This document shows positions 1 through 7,730 of a stretch of 64,000 bases of DNA, in pieces. Position 1 is the stretch's first letter; every line of letters starts with the position of its first letter. The notes below the pieces were generated by a model. The model saw nothing but the letters and a program-made list of their open reading frames with translations. It did not search any database and was not told where the DNA came from. Source of the DNA: Paenibacillus turpanensis (GTDB lineage Bacteria > Bacillota > Bacilli > Paenibacillales > YIM-B00363); assembly GCF_011421635.1 (NCBI RefSeq), contig NZ_WTLI01000009.1, forward strand, positions 124,001 to 188,000, written 5' to 3'. A program made the translations under genes and the position numbers.

Positions 1-578
1 TGCATATCGAGGAACTGCAGTCGCCCGGGCTCGTCTTCGAGGACGAGCAGTTTGCCGTCTATGCGGACGAGCTCGACCATCGCATCGTCTGCTACGGCTA
101 CCGCGTTGAGCAGAAGCCTTTGCCCGGCCCGCTGCTGTCGGATAAGCTGAAGGCGGACGGGGTCAAGCCCGGCCCGGTTTACGCGCAGCTGAAGCAGGGC
201 CGGGACGTAACGCTGCCGGACGGGCGCGTGCTGGCCAGCAGCGACTACGTCGGGCAGCCGGTGCCGGGCCGCATCGTCACGGTGCTCGGCGACACGCGCC
301 CCTGCGAGGCGGCCGTGCGGCTTGCGCGGGACTGCAGCGTGCTCGTGCACGAGGCGACCTTCGCCGAGCAGCACCGGGAGCTGGCGCACCAATATTATCA
401 CGCCACTGCGGGAGATGCTGCCCGGGCGGCGGCCGAGGCGGGAGCGAAGGCGCTGGTGCTGACGCATATTAGCTCCCGGTATCAAGGCGACGCGGCGGAT
501 ATGCTGCTGGCAGAGGCGCAGCTGCATTTTGCCGAGACGAAGCTGGCCAGCGACCTATGGAGCTGTACAATCCCTTAG
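1..578 (+). CDS. rnz: Ribonuclease Z, C-terminal part (truncated by window edge)
   Basis: RNase Z removes 3' trailers from tRNA precursors; it is a zinc-dependent metallo-beta-lactamase-fold endonuclease. The open frame enters from the left edge (codons in phase with base 3), and about 191 C-terminal residues are visible. Family signatures are the TVLGDTRPCE segment, the LVHEATF segment with a metal-associated His, LAHQYYHATA, and LTHISSRY near the end. The N-terminal HxHxDH motif must lie outside the window. This stretch is much more GC-rich than the genes that follow. The family assignment is secure; the start cannot be given. Confidence 0.93.
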   Translation, partial: HIEELQSPGLVFEDEQFAVYADELDHRIVCYGYRVEQKPLPGPLLSDKLKADGVKPGPVYAQLKQGRDVTLPDGRVLASSDYVGQPVPGRIVTVLGDTRPCEAAVRLARDCSVLVHEATFAEQHRELAHQYYHATAGDAARAAAEAGAKALVLTHISSRYQGDAADMLLAEAQLHFAETKLASDLWSCTIP

Positions 579-766
579 AAATCAAACAAAATCTTTACAA
601 TGGCGAAACGATCCGTTAACCGTTCCTTGTTACCCTTTACACAGGCTCTGTATGCAGACCTGCGGCAAAGGGTATTTCTTTTGCCCTGAGGGCTGTATGG
701 CGGGACCGATCATCGAAGAGATCTCCGTTCAGCGAGGAAATTATAAGCATGTTGGAGGGATGACAC

Positions 767-1729
767 ATGGATACGGGAAGTCATTTGTTGTTTGGGGCTA
801 CGCTGGCAGGCCTTGCCTGCGTGGATGCGGCAGTAGCGGGGAGCGGGGCGCTTTTTGCAGCGGTATTAACGGGGACGTTGATCGGATCGCATGCGCCTGA
901 TTTTGATACGTTCGCCCGTTTACGGGGGATGGAGGCGTATATCCGAACCCATCGGGGAATTACGCATTCCTTGCCGGCCTTATTCCTGTGGGCGCTTGTC
1001 ATTGGGCTTCCGGTCGCTTTCGGGTACGGGGTGATGAATGAGTTTTGGCATGTGTACGGCTGGACATTGGTGGCCGTCGTGCTGCATGTGTTTTTGGATT
1101 TATGCAACGCGTACGGTGTGCAGTGCCTGCGCCCGTTTACTCGGAAATGGCTTCATTTGGACGTGTTAAGCCTGCATGAGCCGTTTTTCCTCGTCATTCA
1201 TGCCGGTGCGCTGGGCTGGTGGCTCTGGTCGGGCAAAGCGCAGGCAGCTCTTTTTATAACGCTCTACGCCATCACATTTGCCTATATTGCATTACAATAT
1301 TTGCATCGGCAGCGGCTGCTCCGCAAAGTGCGCCGAGCGCTCGGACTGCGGGGTGTCTACCACCTGCTTCCCACTTTGCATTGGTTTCATTGGCAGTTTG
1401 TGCTTGAAACCGATGACGCTTTTCATACCGGCTTTATTCAATACGGACGGGTGAACCGTGTTGAGGTCCTGGCAAAAGGGGAACGCAATCCGGTCATTGA
1501 GGCGACGCTTCAGCTGGATGGAGTGCGCACGTTTTTTTATTTTGCGAAGCGGATTCATTGTGTTTGTACGGAAGCGTCGGACGGATATGTCGTCAAATGG
1601 CGTGATGTGCGTTTCTGGCACAACGGGCGTCTTCCCTTCGGTGTGGATGTAAAGCTGGACCGCAATCTAAATGTGGTGGAGTCTCAGCTGGGCTGGAACA
1701 AGAAGGCTTGGCAGGGGCCTTACGTGTAA
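767..1729 (+). CDS. yfhP: YfhP-like membrane-bound metal-dependent hydrolase
   Basis: A 320-residue protein of the YfhP/YdjM group (DUF457-type membrane hydrolases). The N-terminus MDTGSHLLFGA, the SHAPDFD motif near residue 45 and THRGITHS near residue 65 supply the His/Asp residues typical of the family. Several hydrophobic segments follow between about residues 70 and 190, and the last 130 residues are soluble. The start has GGAGG about 9 nt upstream. In B. subtilis, YfhP is described as a putative hydrolase or regulator, and its substrate is unknown. The gene stands alone here, followed by a short convergent frame. Confidence 0.8.
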   Translation: MDTGSHLLFGATLAGLACVDAAVAGSGALFAAVLTGTLIGSHAPDFDTFARLRGMEAYIRTHRGITHSLPALFLWALVIGLPVAFGYGVMNEFWHVYGWTLVAVVLHVFLDLCNAYGVQCLRPFTRKWLHLDVLSLHEPFFLVIHAGALGWWLWSGKAQAALFITLYAITFAYIALQYLHRQRLLRKVRRALGLRGVYHLLPTLHWFHWQFVLETDDAFHTGFIQYGRVNRVEVLAKGERNPVIEATLQLDGVRTFFYFAKRIHCVCTEASDGYVVKWRDVRFWHNGRLPFGVDVKLDRNLNVVESQLGWNKKAWQGPYV

Positions 1730-1862
1730 GGAGGCTGCTGCAGCCCAGCAGCCACCGTTCCATATGAAGCGGCTGCCGGCGGGCGGTCCGCTGTTCCTCC
1801 TGCTGACGCTGAAACTCTTGTTCTTTTTCATAAACGTATGTGTGTAAGTCTTGACCTAACAT
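1593..1862 (-). CDS. Small hypothetical protein, antisense overlap with yfhP end
   Basis: An 89-codon reverse-strand frame whose ATG (1860-1862) is preceded by a good Shine-Dalgarno, GGAGGG, 5 nt upstream. The first ~45 residues are polar and charged (Lys, Glu, Gln, Arg-rich, helix-like). The rest overlaps the 3' end of yfhP in antisense and may not be under protein-level selection. It is divergent from the SgrR-like gene. No family is recognised; the ribosome binding site is the main support. Confidence 0.4.
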   Translation of the reverse strand: MLGQDLHTYVYEKEQEFQRQQEEQRTARRQPLHMERWLLGCSSLLTRKAPAKPSCSSPAETPPHLDCGPALHPHRREDARCARNAHHAI

Positions 1863-2037
1863 GTTGGTTCCCTCCAGTGTTGATGTGCATTTAGGATATG
1901 CACTTGGTGTCGTGTCGTTCTTGATGCCAATTGTACTGGAGCGGCAAAAAGAAAAAAGGTCAAAAACGTGCTGCATCTTTTCACTTTTTCTTGTGTTGCG
2001 TAGCCCTTATGATGAGATTACAAGGGGTGATAGGTGG

Positions 2038-3840
2038 ATGCAGCTTGCTTCGCATTATTTGCAATTGCGCAAGAGCTTCAGCGGCTTTCGGCAAAGACAA
2101 CCATTTAAAACGAGGGTAGAGGAAATCGCGGGAGCGCTGTACTGCTCGGAACGGAATGTGAAGGTGATTGTGAAGCGCCTTGCGAGTGAAGGCTGGATCG
2201 AATGGAAGCCGGGCAGGGGGCGAGGGATCGGCTCGACGTTAACGTTTCTTGCCGACGCCCAGCACATTTTGCTCCAGGAAGCCCAGGCGCTCGTTCGCCA
2301 AGGACAGCTCCAGGACGCGCTTTCTCTTTTAAAAGAATACGATCAAAGCTCGGATTTGAAGGCGACCTTCATGAACTGGCTCGGCGAATATATGGGGTAT
2401 CATGAGGAAAGCATGCCGGAGCTTCCAAGAGATACATTGCGTATTCCGATGTCCGGTAAAATTATTTCGCTTGACCCGGCCTACGGGGTGTACTCCTTTG
2501 AGGGGCATTTGGCGAGGCAGGTTTACGATACACTCATGGTTTACAACTCGAAGCGCGGGGCCGTTGAGGGGCGGCTTGCGCATCATATGGAGCACTCGCC
2601 GGATTGGACGCGCTGGACCTTTCATTTGCGAAAAGGAGTAATGTTCCATCATGGCCGCGAATTGAACGCTGAGGATGTTGTGTTCACGTTTGAGCGCTTA
2701 CTGCGGGAAGGGCATTACCGGCGTATGTTTGCTTTCATCGATCGGGTGGAAGCGTACGGAAAATATACGGTTCATTTTTTGCTTCGTAAGCCGAATGTGC
2801 TGTTTCCTCGGTTTTTATGTGCGATTATGACTTCTATTCTCCCAAGAGATGTTGTAGAGAAGCAGGTGCATTCGATCGATATGGAACCGGTGGGTACGGG
2901 CCCGTTCAAAAATGTAGAAATGCAGCGATCGCGTTTTATTCTGGAAGCGAATCCGGTTTATTTTTCGGGGAGGCCCTTTCTGGACCGGCTTGAGTTTTAT
3001 CTCATGCCGAGCAAGAGTGAGGATTGTCAAAGAGACGCTAAATGGAGGAAGCTTGTAACGCTTTCCGATATTCCTTCACTTAAAGAGGCGCGGGACGGTC
3101 TTGTCGCTCATGGAAAGAGCTACTGCAGCTCCACGATCTCGTTGAATGTGAATAAGCCCGGACCCCAGCAGTGTGTGAAGTTCCGCCAGGCTCTTCGCAG
3201 AGGGCTTAACCGGATGGCGCTGCTGCAGCTTGCCGAGTTGGATGCGTGGACGCCGGCTACCGGTTTTCGTGCCCCTATTCAAGCATATAAATTCGATATA
3301 GAGTACGATTTTGCAGAGGCGAAGCAGCTGCTTCAGCAATCCAACTATGCTGGGGAAGTATTTATGCTTGGCACAGCGTCTTGTATGGTAGGGGCTGCCA
3401 AGATCATCCAACATCAAATGGAAGCGCTCGGGATCAGGATGGAATATGTTGAGCTGGATAGTGAATCGATGGTCCAACCGGAATCGATGCTAAAGATGGA
3501 TGGAGTGCTTTGCGGGGTAATCCTTGACGAGGATGAGGTTACTCTAATGGAGGTCTTTACCGCTGATTATAGTAAGGTGTATCACCATTTAAGTCCTTCG
3601 ATTCGGGACCAAGTACTCCATTTGTTTGAAGCGGCGATGGGGGAACCGAATGACATGGCCCGTTCTCAAATTTTCGATGAGATTGAGCAGCAGCTGCGAG
3701 ACGAAGCGCTCGTTCTTTTTTTGACCCATAATCGGCATTCAACGGTATATCATCCTTCCTTGGAAGGGGTTCAGCATAATTCACTAGGATACATTGATTA
3801 CAAGGATATTTGGATTCGTCCTACGTTTCCAGCACAGTAA
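2038..3840 (+). CDS. SgrR-family transcriptional regulator with solute-binding domain
   Basis: A 600-residue protein with an N-terminal winged-helix DNA-binding region (about residues 1-80, including RVEEIAGALYCSERNVK) and a long C-terminal ABC-type peptide/oligosaccharide solute-binding domain (SBP_bac_5; LDPAYGV and the DVVFTFERLL stretch). This is the SgrR/YbdO architecture: a cytosolic regulator whose binding domain senses a small ligand. There is no signal peptide, as expected. The frame is open upstream to 1861, but ATG 2038 has an AGGGGTGA Shine-Dalgarno and starts exactly at the helix-turn-helix. No sugar transporter is adjacent, so the regulon is unknown. A terminator-like hairpin follows at 3938. 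Confidence 0.8.
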   Translation: MQLASHYLQLRKSFSGFRQRQPFKTRVEEIAGALYCSERNVKVIVKRLASEGWIEWKPGRGRGIGSTLTFLADAQHILLQEAQALVRQGQLQDALSLLKEYDQSSDLKATFMNWLGEYMGYHEESMPELPRDTLRIPMSGKIISLDPAYGVYSFEGHLARQVYDTLMVYNSKRGAVEGRLAHHMEHSPDWTRWTFHLRKGVMFHHGRELNAEDVVFTFERLLREGHYRRMFAFIDRVEAYGKYTVHFLLRKPNVLFPRFLCAIMTSILPRDVVEKQVHSIDMEPVGTGPFKNVEMQRSRFILEANPVYFSGRPFLDRLEFYLMPSKSEDCQRDAKWRKLVTLSDIPSLKEARDGLVAHGKSYCSSTISLNVNKPGPQQCVKFRQALRRGLNRMALLQLAELDAWTPATGFRAPIQAYKFDIEYDFAEAKQLLQQSNYAGEVFMLGTASCMVGAAKIIQHQMEALGIRMEYVELDSESMVQPESMLKMDGVLCGVILDEDEVTLMEVFTADYSKVYHHLSPSIRDQVLHLFEAAMGEPNDMARSQIFDEIEQQLRDEALVLFLTHNRHSTVYHPSLEGVQHNSLGYIDYKDIWIRPTFPAQ

Positions 3841-3855
3841 GTTTCAACGAATGTG

Positions 3856-3887
3856 TTGACTGCGTTCCTTTCCAAGTGGTTTACTAT
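3856..3887 (+). promoter_or_regulatory. Possible promoter reading into a short leader
   Basis: TTGACT (3856-3861) lies upstream of an AT-rich TTTACTAT box (3880-3887), with spacing of 18-20 bp depending on the hexamer chosen. It lies after the SgrR-like stop codon and points at the prepilin peptidase gene. A terminator hairpin interrupts the path at 3938-3974. The spacing is not ideal, so the call is tentative. Confidence 0.35.
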
Positions 3888-3937
3888 GAGGAGTAGGATT
3901 CATTCAAAACGGAATACAGTGCAAAGCTAAAGCATAG

Positions 3938-3974
3938 CGGCCATTTCTGATTTCAGAGAATTGGCCGTTTTTTT
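3938..3974 (+). terminator. Rho-independent terminator or attenuator
   Basis: Stem CGGCCA / TGGCCG (3938-3943 with 3962-3967), extended by an inner TTTCTG / CAGAGAA pairing and followed by seven T residues. It could end the SgrR-like transcript or act as an attenuator for the prepilin peptidase gene 37 bp downstream, since a promoter-like sequence lies only about 50 bp upstream. Confidence 0.8.
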
Positions 3975-4011
3975 ATGCAAAAAATGATATACCGTAGAAA
4001 GGGATTTTGAT

Positions 4012-4737
4012 ATGAACCTCGAAATTTCATTGTTATTGTTTGTGTCATGGTTTGCGTTAATGGGAAGCGGGGCGGGTTTCTTCGTAAGTAAGGCTGCAGA
4101 TCAGCTTTGTATAAAGGGGTATGGTCACAGAGGAGAACCAAATCGTCCGTATGCGGATACGATGATCGGTCGTTTGAGCGGGTCGATAAACGATAACAAG
4201 CGGGTGTTAGTAGTGGGGGCGTTACACGGCCTGCTGTATGGCGCCGCAGCCTTCCTGTTCGGACCGGTCCCGGAGCTGCTGGCCGCGCTGCTTCTTGTAT
4301 CCGTATTACTCTTTGTTACGCAGACGGATATAACGATACATATCATTCCTGATAAAATGATTGCATACGGAAGCATGGTTATTTTTATGGTACGACTATG
4401 GATACATCCTCTGCCGTGGTGGGACTATTTTGCCGCATCGTTACTTGGGTTTTTGCTCATGTATACATTCGCGTGGATCAGCCGGGGAGGTGTGGGCGGC
4501 GGTGATATTAAGCTTTACTTATTTCTTGGGTTGGTGCTTGGGATTGAAGCGATGTTGTGGTCGTTATTTCTCGCTGTTTTCCTCGGAGGGATCGCGAGCG
4601 GTCTGCTTCTGCTAACGAGGAAATTTTCACGCCATTATATGCTTCCATTCGGTCCTTTTATCGCCGCAGGCTCCCTTCTTTCTTATTTTTATTTTGGAGC
4701 AATAAGAGTCACGTCAATTGACAGCTTTTGGTTATGA
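4012..4737 (+). CDS. A24-type prepilin peptidase-like membrane protein
   Basis: A 241-residue polytopic membrane protein with the two catalytic aspartates of A24 aspartic prepilin peptidases: TQTDITIHIIPD near residue 105 and GGVGGGDIKL near residue 165. The enzyme cleaves leader peptides of type IV pilin-like proteins at the membrane. The N-terminal region keeps one Cys only and lacks the paired CxxC zinc motifs of the methyltransferase half, so it is probably a peptidase-only form. It is far from the Tad locus, which has its own peptidase (30302-30814), so it may serve a different pilin system or be partly redundant. Confidence 0.8.
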   Translation: MNLEISLLLFVSWFALMGSGAGFFVSKAADQLCIKGYGHRGEPNRPYADTMIGRLSGSINDNKRVLVVGALHGLLYGAAAFLFGPVPELLAALLLVSVLLFVTQTDITIHIIPDKMIAYGSMVIFMVRLWIHPLPWWDYFAASLLGFLLMYTFAWISRGGVGGGDIKLYLFLGLVLGIEAMLWSLFLAVFLGGIASGLLLLTRKFSRHYMLPFGPFIAAGSLLSYFYFGAIRVTSIDSFWL

Positions 4738-4793
4738 GTTTCTTCCGGCGCGGGTACAATAAAGATAGCCTGAGTAATGAAGGAGGAAGCGAC

Positions 4794-5036
4794 GTGGATT
4801 TGACGAACCAGGATTGGGCGACCATTGAACAAGCGTTACGAGAAGCGATTCATTCCGGATCCGATTACCGAAAGATTATGAATTATCGTTCCGTGCTGAC
4901 GAAGCTGCATTCTGTCCATCCTAATGATTTTGAAGCTTACACTGCAGGTAGTGGTGAACAAAAAGGCGGATTTGGCAGCATGCCTGAGCTCGATGGTTTC
5001 CGGTACGACTACGATGACAATTCCGAGCTTCGTTAA
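4794..5036 (+). CDS. Small hypothetical protein (80 residues)
   Basis: A GTG start at 4794 follows a near-ideal AAGGAGGAAG Shine-Dalgarno. The product is acidic and soluble, with a predicted helical N-terminal half (DWATIEQALREAI) and a Gly/Asp/Tyr-rich tail (DYDDN). The frame is open to 4728, but that region overlaps the prepilin peptidase end and has no ribosome binding site. No family is recognised. Confidence 0.6.
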   Translation: MDLTNQDWATIEQALREAIHSGSDYRKIMNYRSVLTKLHSVHPNDFEAYTAGSGEQKGGFGSMPELDGFRYDYDDNSELR

Positions 5037-5139
5037 TACTTTCCCGGGAAAGCGCACAATGCGACAAATTCCTTCTCGGTGATCGAAATCGTCACTGGTT
5101 GACGGGGTTTATGTCGAACGACCGTTAAAAAGAACGGGA

Positions 5140-5304
5140 ATGGTGCAGCAGGAAATCTGCGAAGACGAACTGCTGTACCCCTTTCCATTGGAGGTGGGGG
5201 ATATCGAAAGGTTTCGTTTTTTTAAGGGTCTTTTCTGGGGCCTGGTTGTATCCATACCCATTTGGGCGGTTCTTATTGTGTGGATCGTGAAAATGGTACA
5301 ATAA
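5140..5304 (+). CDS. Small single-pass membrane protein
   Basis: A 54-codon frame (ATG 5140, stop 5302-5304) with an acidic N-terminal half and one hydrophobic helix (GLFWGLVVSIPIWAVLIVWI) followed by a basic end, so it is probably a bitopic membrane protein. The frame is open upstream to 5083 and the start is uncertain because the Shine-Dalgarno is weak. A terminator follows immediately at 5316, which supports a real transcript end. Function unknown. Confidence 0.45.
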   Translation: MVQQEICEDELLYPFPLEVGDIERFRFFKGLFWGLVVSIPIWAVLIVWIVKMVQ

Positions 5305-5315
5305 CGTCTTAAACT

Positions 5316-5337
5316 AAGCTCATAAGAGCTTTTTTTC
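5316..5337 (+). terminator. Rho-independent terminator
   Basis: AAGCTC, an ATAA loop and GAGCTT, followed by a T run. It lies just after the small membrane protein frame and before mrfA, and probably closes the 4012-5304 transcript. Confidence 0.75.
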
Positions 5338-5411
5338 GTGGTTGAAAAGCGAACATACATTCTAGTAGAATAGAAGGAGGTGTATCGAGTAGAGGAGTTG
5401 CTTTAGTTACG

Positions 5412-7730
5412 ATGAATCCGCTAACAGGGAAGATGAATTCGATTTCCGAAGTGATCGATTTTGTTCGCTCGGATCGCGAATTAAGTGAAAATATAACCCA
5501 CTGGCATACCATCCCGCCCCGCGAGGCGGAATATTCTGCTTTTCCGGAAATGCTCCACCCCTTGATTCGGAGCTCCCTTGAGGCAAAAGGAATTCAGCAG
5601 CTGTATTCCCATCAAGCGCAAACGTTTCTGGAGGCGCTTGGAGGGCGGCATACGGTAACGGTAACCCCGACGGCGTCGGGCAAAACGTTATGCTACAACC
5701 TGCCGGTGCTGCAGTCGATTGTTCAGGACGATGCGGCCAGAGCGCTGTATCTTTTTCCTACGAAGGCGCTTGCTCAGGATCAGGTGGCTGAGCTTCAGGA
5801 AACGGTAGACCGCATGGGGGTGGATATCAAGACGTATACCTACGACGGGGATACGCCGCCGACCGTCCGTCAGGCGATTCGCAACGCAGGCCATATCGTC
5901 GTGACGAACCCGGACATGCTGCATTCCGCCATCCTGCCCCACCATACGAAATGGGTCAAATTATTTGAAAATATTAAATATATCGTCATCGACGAGGTGC
6001 ATTCCTATCGGGGCGTGTTTGGAAGCCATGTGGCGAACGTCATTCGCAGGCTGAAGCGGATCTGCCGCTTTTATGGCTCGCAGCCGCAATTTTTGTGCGC
6101 TTCCGCTACGATCGACAATCCCCGGGAGCATACGGAACGGCTTATCGGTGAAAAGGTCGCCTTAATCGACCGCAATGGAGCGCCTGCCGGAGAGAAGCAT
6201 TTTGTCTTTTACAATCCTCCGGTTGTCAACCGTCAGCTGGGAATCCGCCGCAGCAGCGTGCTCGAGACTCGTAAGCTGGCTGGGCTGCTGTTAAGGCAGG
6301 GGATACAAACGATTGTTTTCGCAAGAAGCCGCGTCAGGGTTGAAATTTTATTAACCTACCTTCAAGACACGATTAAGCATGAACTGGGAGCGAAGTCGAT
6401 TCGGGGGTATCGCGGCGGATATTTGCCTAAGCTGCGGCGCGAAATCGAGAGAGGACTGCGCAGCGGGGAAATCCGCGGCGTTGTAAGCACCAATGCACTT
6501 GAGCTTGGCATTGATATCGGCCAGCTTCAAGCGTGCGTAATGAACGGTTACCCTGGAACGATTGCGAGTACATGGCAGCAGTCCGGCCGTGCGGGCCGCA
6601 GACAGGAAAGCTCGGTTACGTTTATGGTAGCGAGCAGCAATCCGCTCGATCAATACGTCATTCAAAACCCGGACTATTTCTTCCATCGCGCACCGGAGCA
6701 GGCGAGAATTCATCCGGATAACCTGATTATCTTATTAGATCATGTGAAATGCGCTGCTTATGAGCTTCCGTTCGAGAAAGGGGAGACCTTCGGAGAAGAA
6801 AAGCTGGAGGATTTGCTTGAGTTTTTGTGCGAGGAGAAGGTGCTGCATTCCACCGGTGACCGATGGTACTGGATGGCGCAGGCGTTTCCGGCTAATAACA
6901 TTTCTTTGCGGGCGGCAGCGCAAGAAAACTTTATTATTATCGACATGACCGACGGGCATCGGGTGATCGGTGAAGTCGATCGATTCAGTGCGCCGACGCT
7001 CATCCATGAGGAAGCGATCTATATTCATGAAGGCGTCCAATTTCAGGTGGAGAAGCTCGACTATGCGGAGAAGAAAGCTTACGTTCGCGAAGTGAATGTG
7101 GACTATTTTACCGATGCCAATATGGCGGTTGAGCTGAAGGTGCTGCATGTCGACCGGACATCGGCCAATGAGGGCGATGAGCATTGCTACGGAGAGGTTA
7201 CTGTCGTTGCAAGGCCGACGATATTTAAGAAAATTCGTCTGCGCACGCATGAAAATATCGGCTCTGGGCCGATCCATTTACCTGAAGAAGAGCTGCACAC
7301 GAGCAGCTACTGGATCACTTTTCATGAACAAACGACAGGAGCCTTTTCGGGTAACGACATGCAGTTTGCCTTACTCGGGCTCGCCAATGTCCTCGTGCAT
7401 ATCGCTCCGTTGTATTTGATGTGCGACCCGATGGACATTCGTGTTGTCCCGCAGGTGAAATCCATTCAAACGAAGCAGCCGACCATCTTCTTATACGACC
7501 GTTATCCCGGCGGAATCGGGTTAAGCGAAAGATTGTATGAGGTTCGTGAGGATTTGCTGAGACAAGCGGAGTCGCTTATCTCTGGCTGCACTTGCTTGAG
7601 CGGCTGTCCGGCATGTGTCGGACCGATTGAAGAAGTAGGGTTAACAGGCAAGCAGCTGGCGCTTCGCCTCTTGCGGCATGGACGAATTGGCAGAGGCACA
7701 ATGGGAGATGGACGTCATGAGCTCGCTTAA
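5412..7730 (+). CDS. mrfA: DEAD/H-box helicase MrfA (YprA family, DUF1998)
   Basis: A 772-residue superfamily 2 helicase. Motif I is TPTASGKTLCYN (about residue 82), motif II DEVH, motif III SATIDNP, a motif V-like region TNALELGIDIG, and motif VI SGRAGRRQ. The C-terminus is a DUF1998 region ending in a cysteine cluster, GCTCLSGCPACVG, which binds zinc in the family. In B. subtilis, MrfA works with the exonuclease MrfB in a UvrABC-independent repair pathway for mitomycin C damage. The next gene, overlapping by 14 bp, is mrfB, which confirms the pairing. ATG 5412 is preceded by GAGGAG at a rather long distance (14 nt); a stronger AAGGAGG at 5374 has no in-frame start. Confidence 0.92.
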   Translation: MNPLTGKMNSISEVIDFVRSDRELSENITHWHTIPPREAEYSAFPEMLHPLIRSSLEAKGIQQLYSHQAQTFLEALGGRHTVTVTPTASGKTLCYNLPVLQSIVQDDAARALYLFPTKALAQDQVAELQETVDRMGVDIKTYTYDGDTPPTVRQAIRNAGHIVVTNPDMLHSAILPHHTKWVKLFENIKYIVIDEVHSYRGVFGSHVANVIRRLKRICRFYGSQPQFLCASATIDNPREHTERLIGEKVALIDRNGAPAGEKHFVFYNPPVVNRQLGIRRSSVLETRKLAGLLLRQGIQTIVFARSRVRVEILLTYLQDTIKHELGAKSIRGYRGGYLPKLRREIERGLRSGEIRGVVSTNALELGIDIGQLQACVMNGYPGTIASTWQQSGRAGRRQESSVTFMVASSNPLDQYVIQNPDYFFHRAPEQARIHPDNLIILLDHVKCAAYELPFEKGETFGEEKLEDLLEFLCEEKVLHSTGDRWYWMAQAFPANNISLRAAAQENFIIIDMTDGHRVIGEVDRFSAPTLIHEEAIYIHEGVQFQVEKLDYAEKKAYVREVNVDYFTDANMAVELKVLHVDRTSANEGDEHCYGEVTVVARPTIFKKIRLRTHENIGSGPIHLPEEELHTSSYWITFHEQTTGAFSGNDMQFALLGLANVLVHIAPLYLMCDPMDIRVVPQVKSIQTKQPTIFLYDRYPGGIGLSERLYEVREDLLRQAESLISGCTCLSGCPACVGPIEEVGLTGKQLALRLLRHGRIGRGTMGDGRHELA

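Noticed and set aside
529..900. Forward frame between rnz and yfhP
   Set aside because: Overlaps both neighbours in another frame, lacks a ribosome binding site and is Cys/Gly-rich like shadow translations.
1861..2037. Longer N-terminus for the SgrR-like protein
   Set aside because: The extra 59 codons lie outside the helix-turn-helix, have no ribosome binding site and overlap the divergent small gene's leader.
3890..3974. Definite c-di-GMP-I riboswitch before the prepilin peptidase
   Set aside because: Only a GCAAAGCTA stretch resembles the core; the second stem with its tetraloop receptor could not be found.
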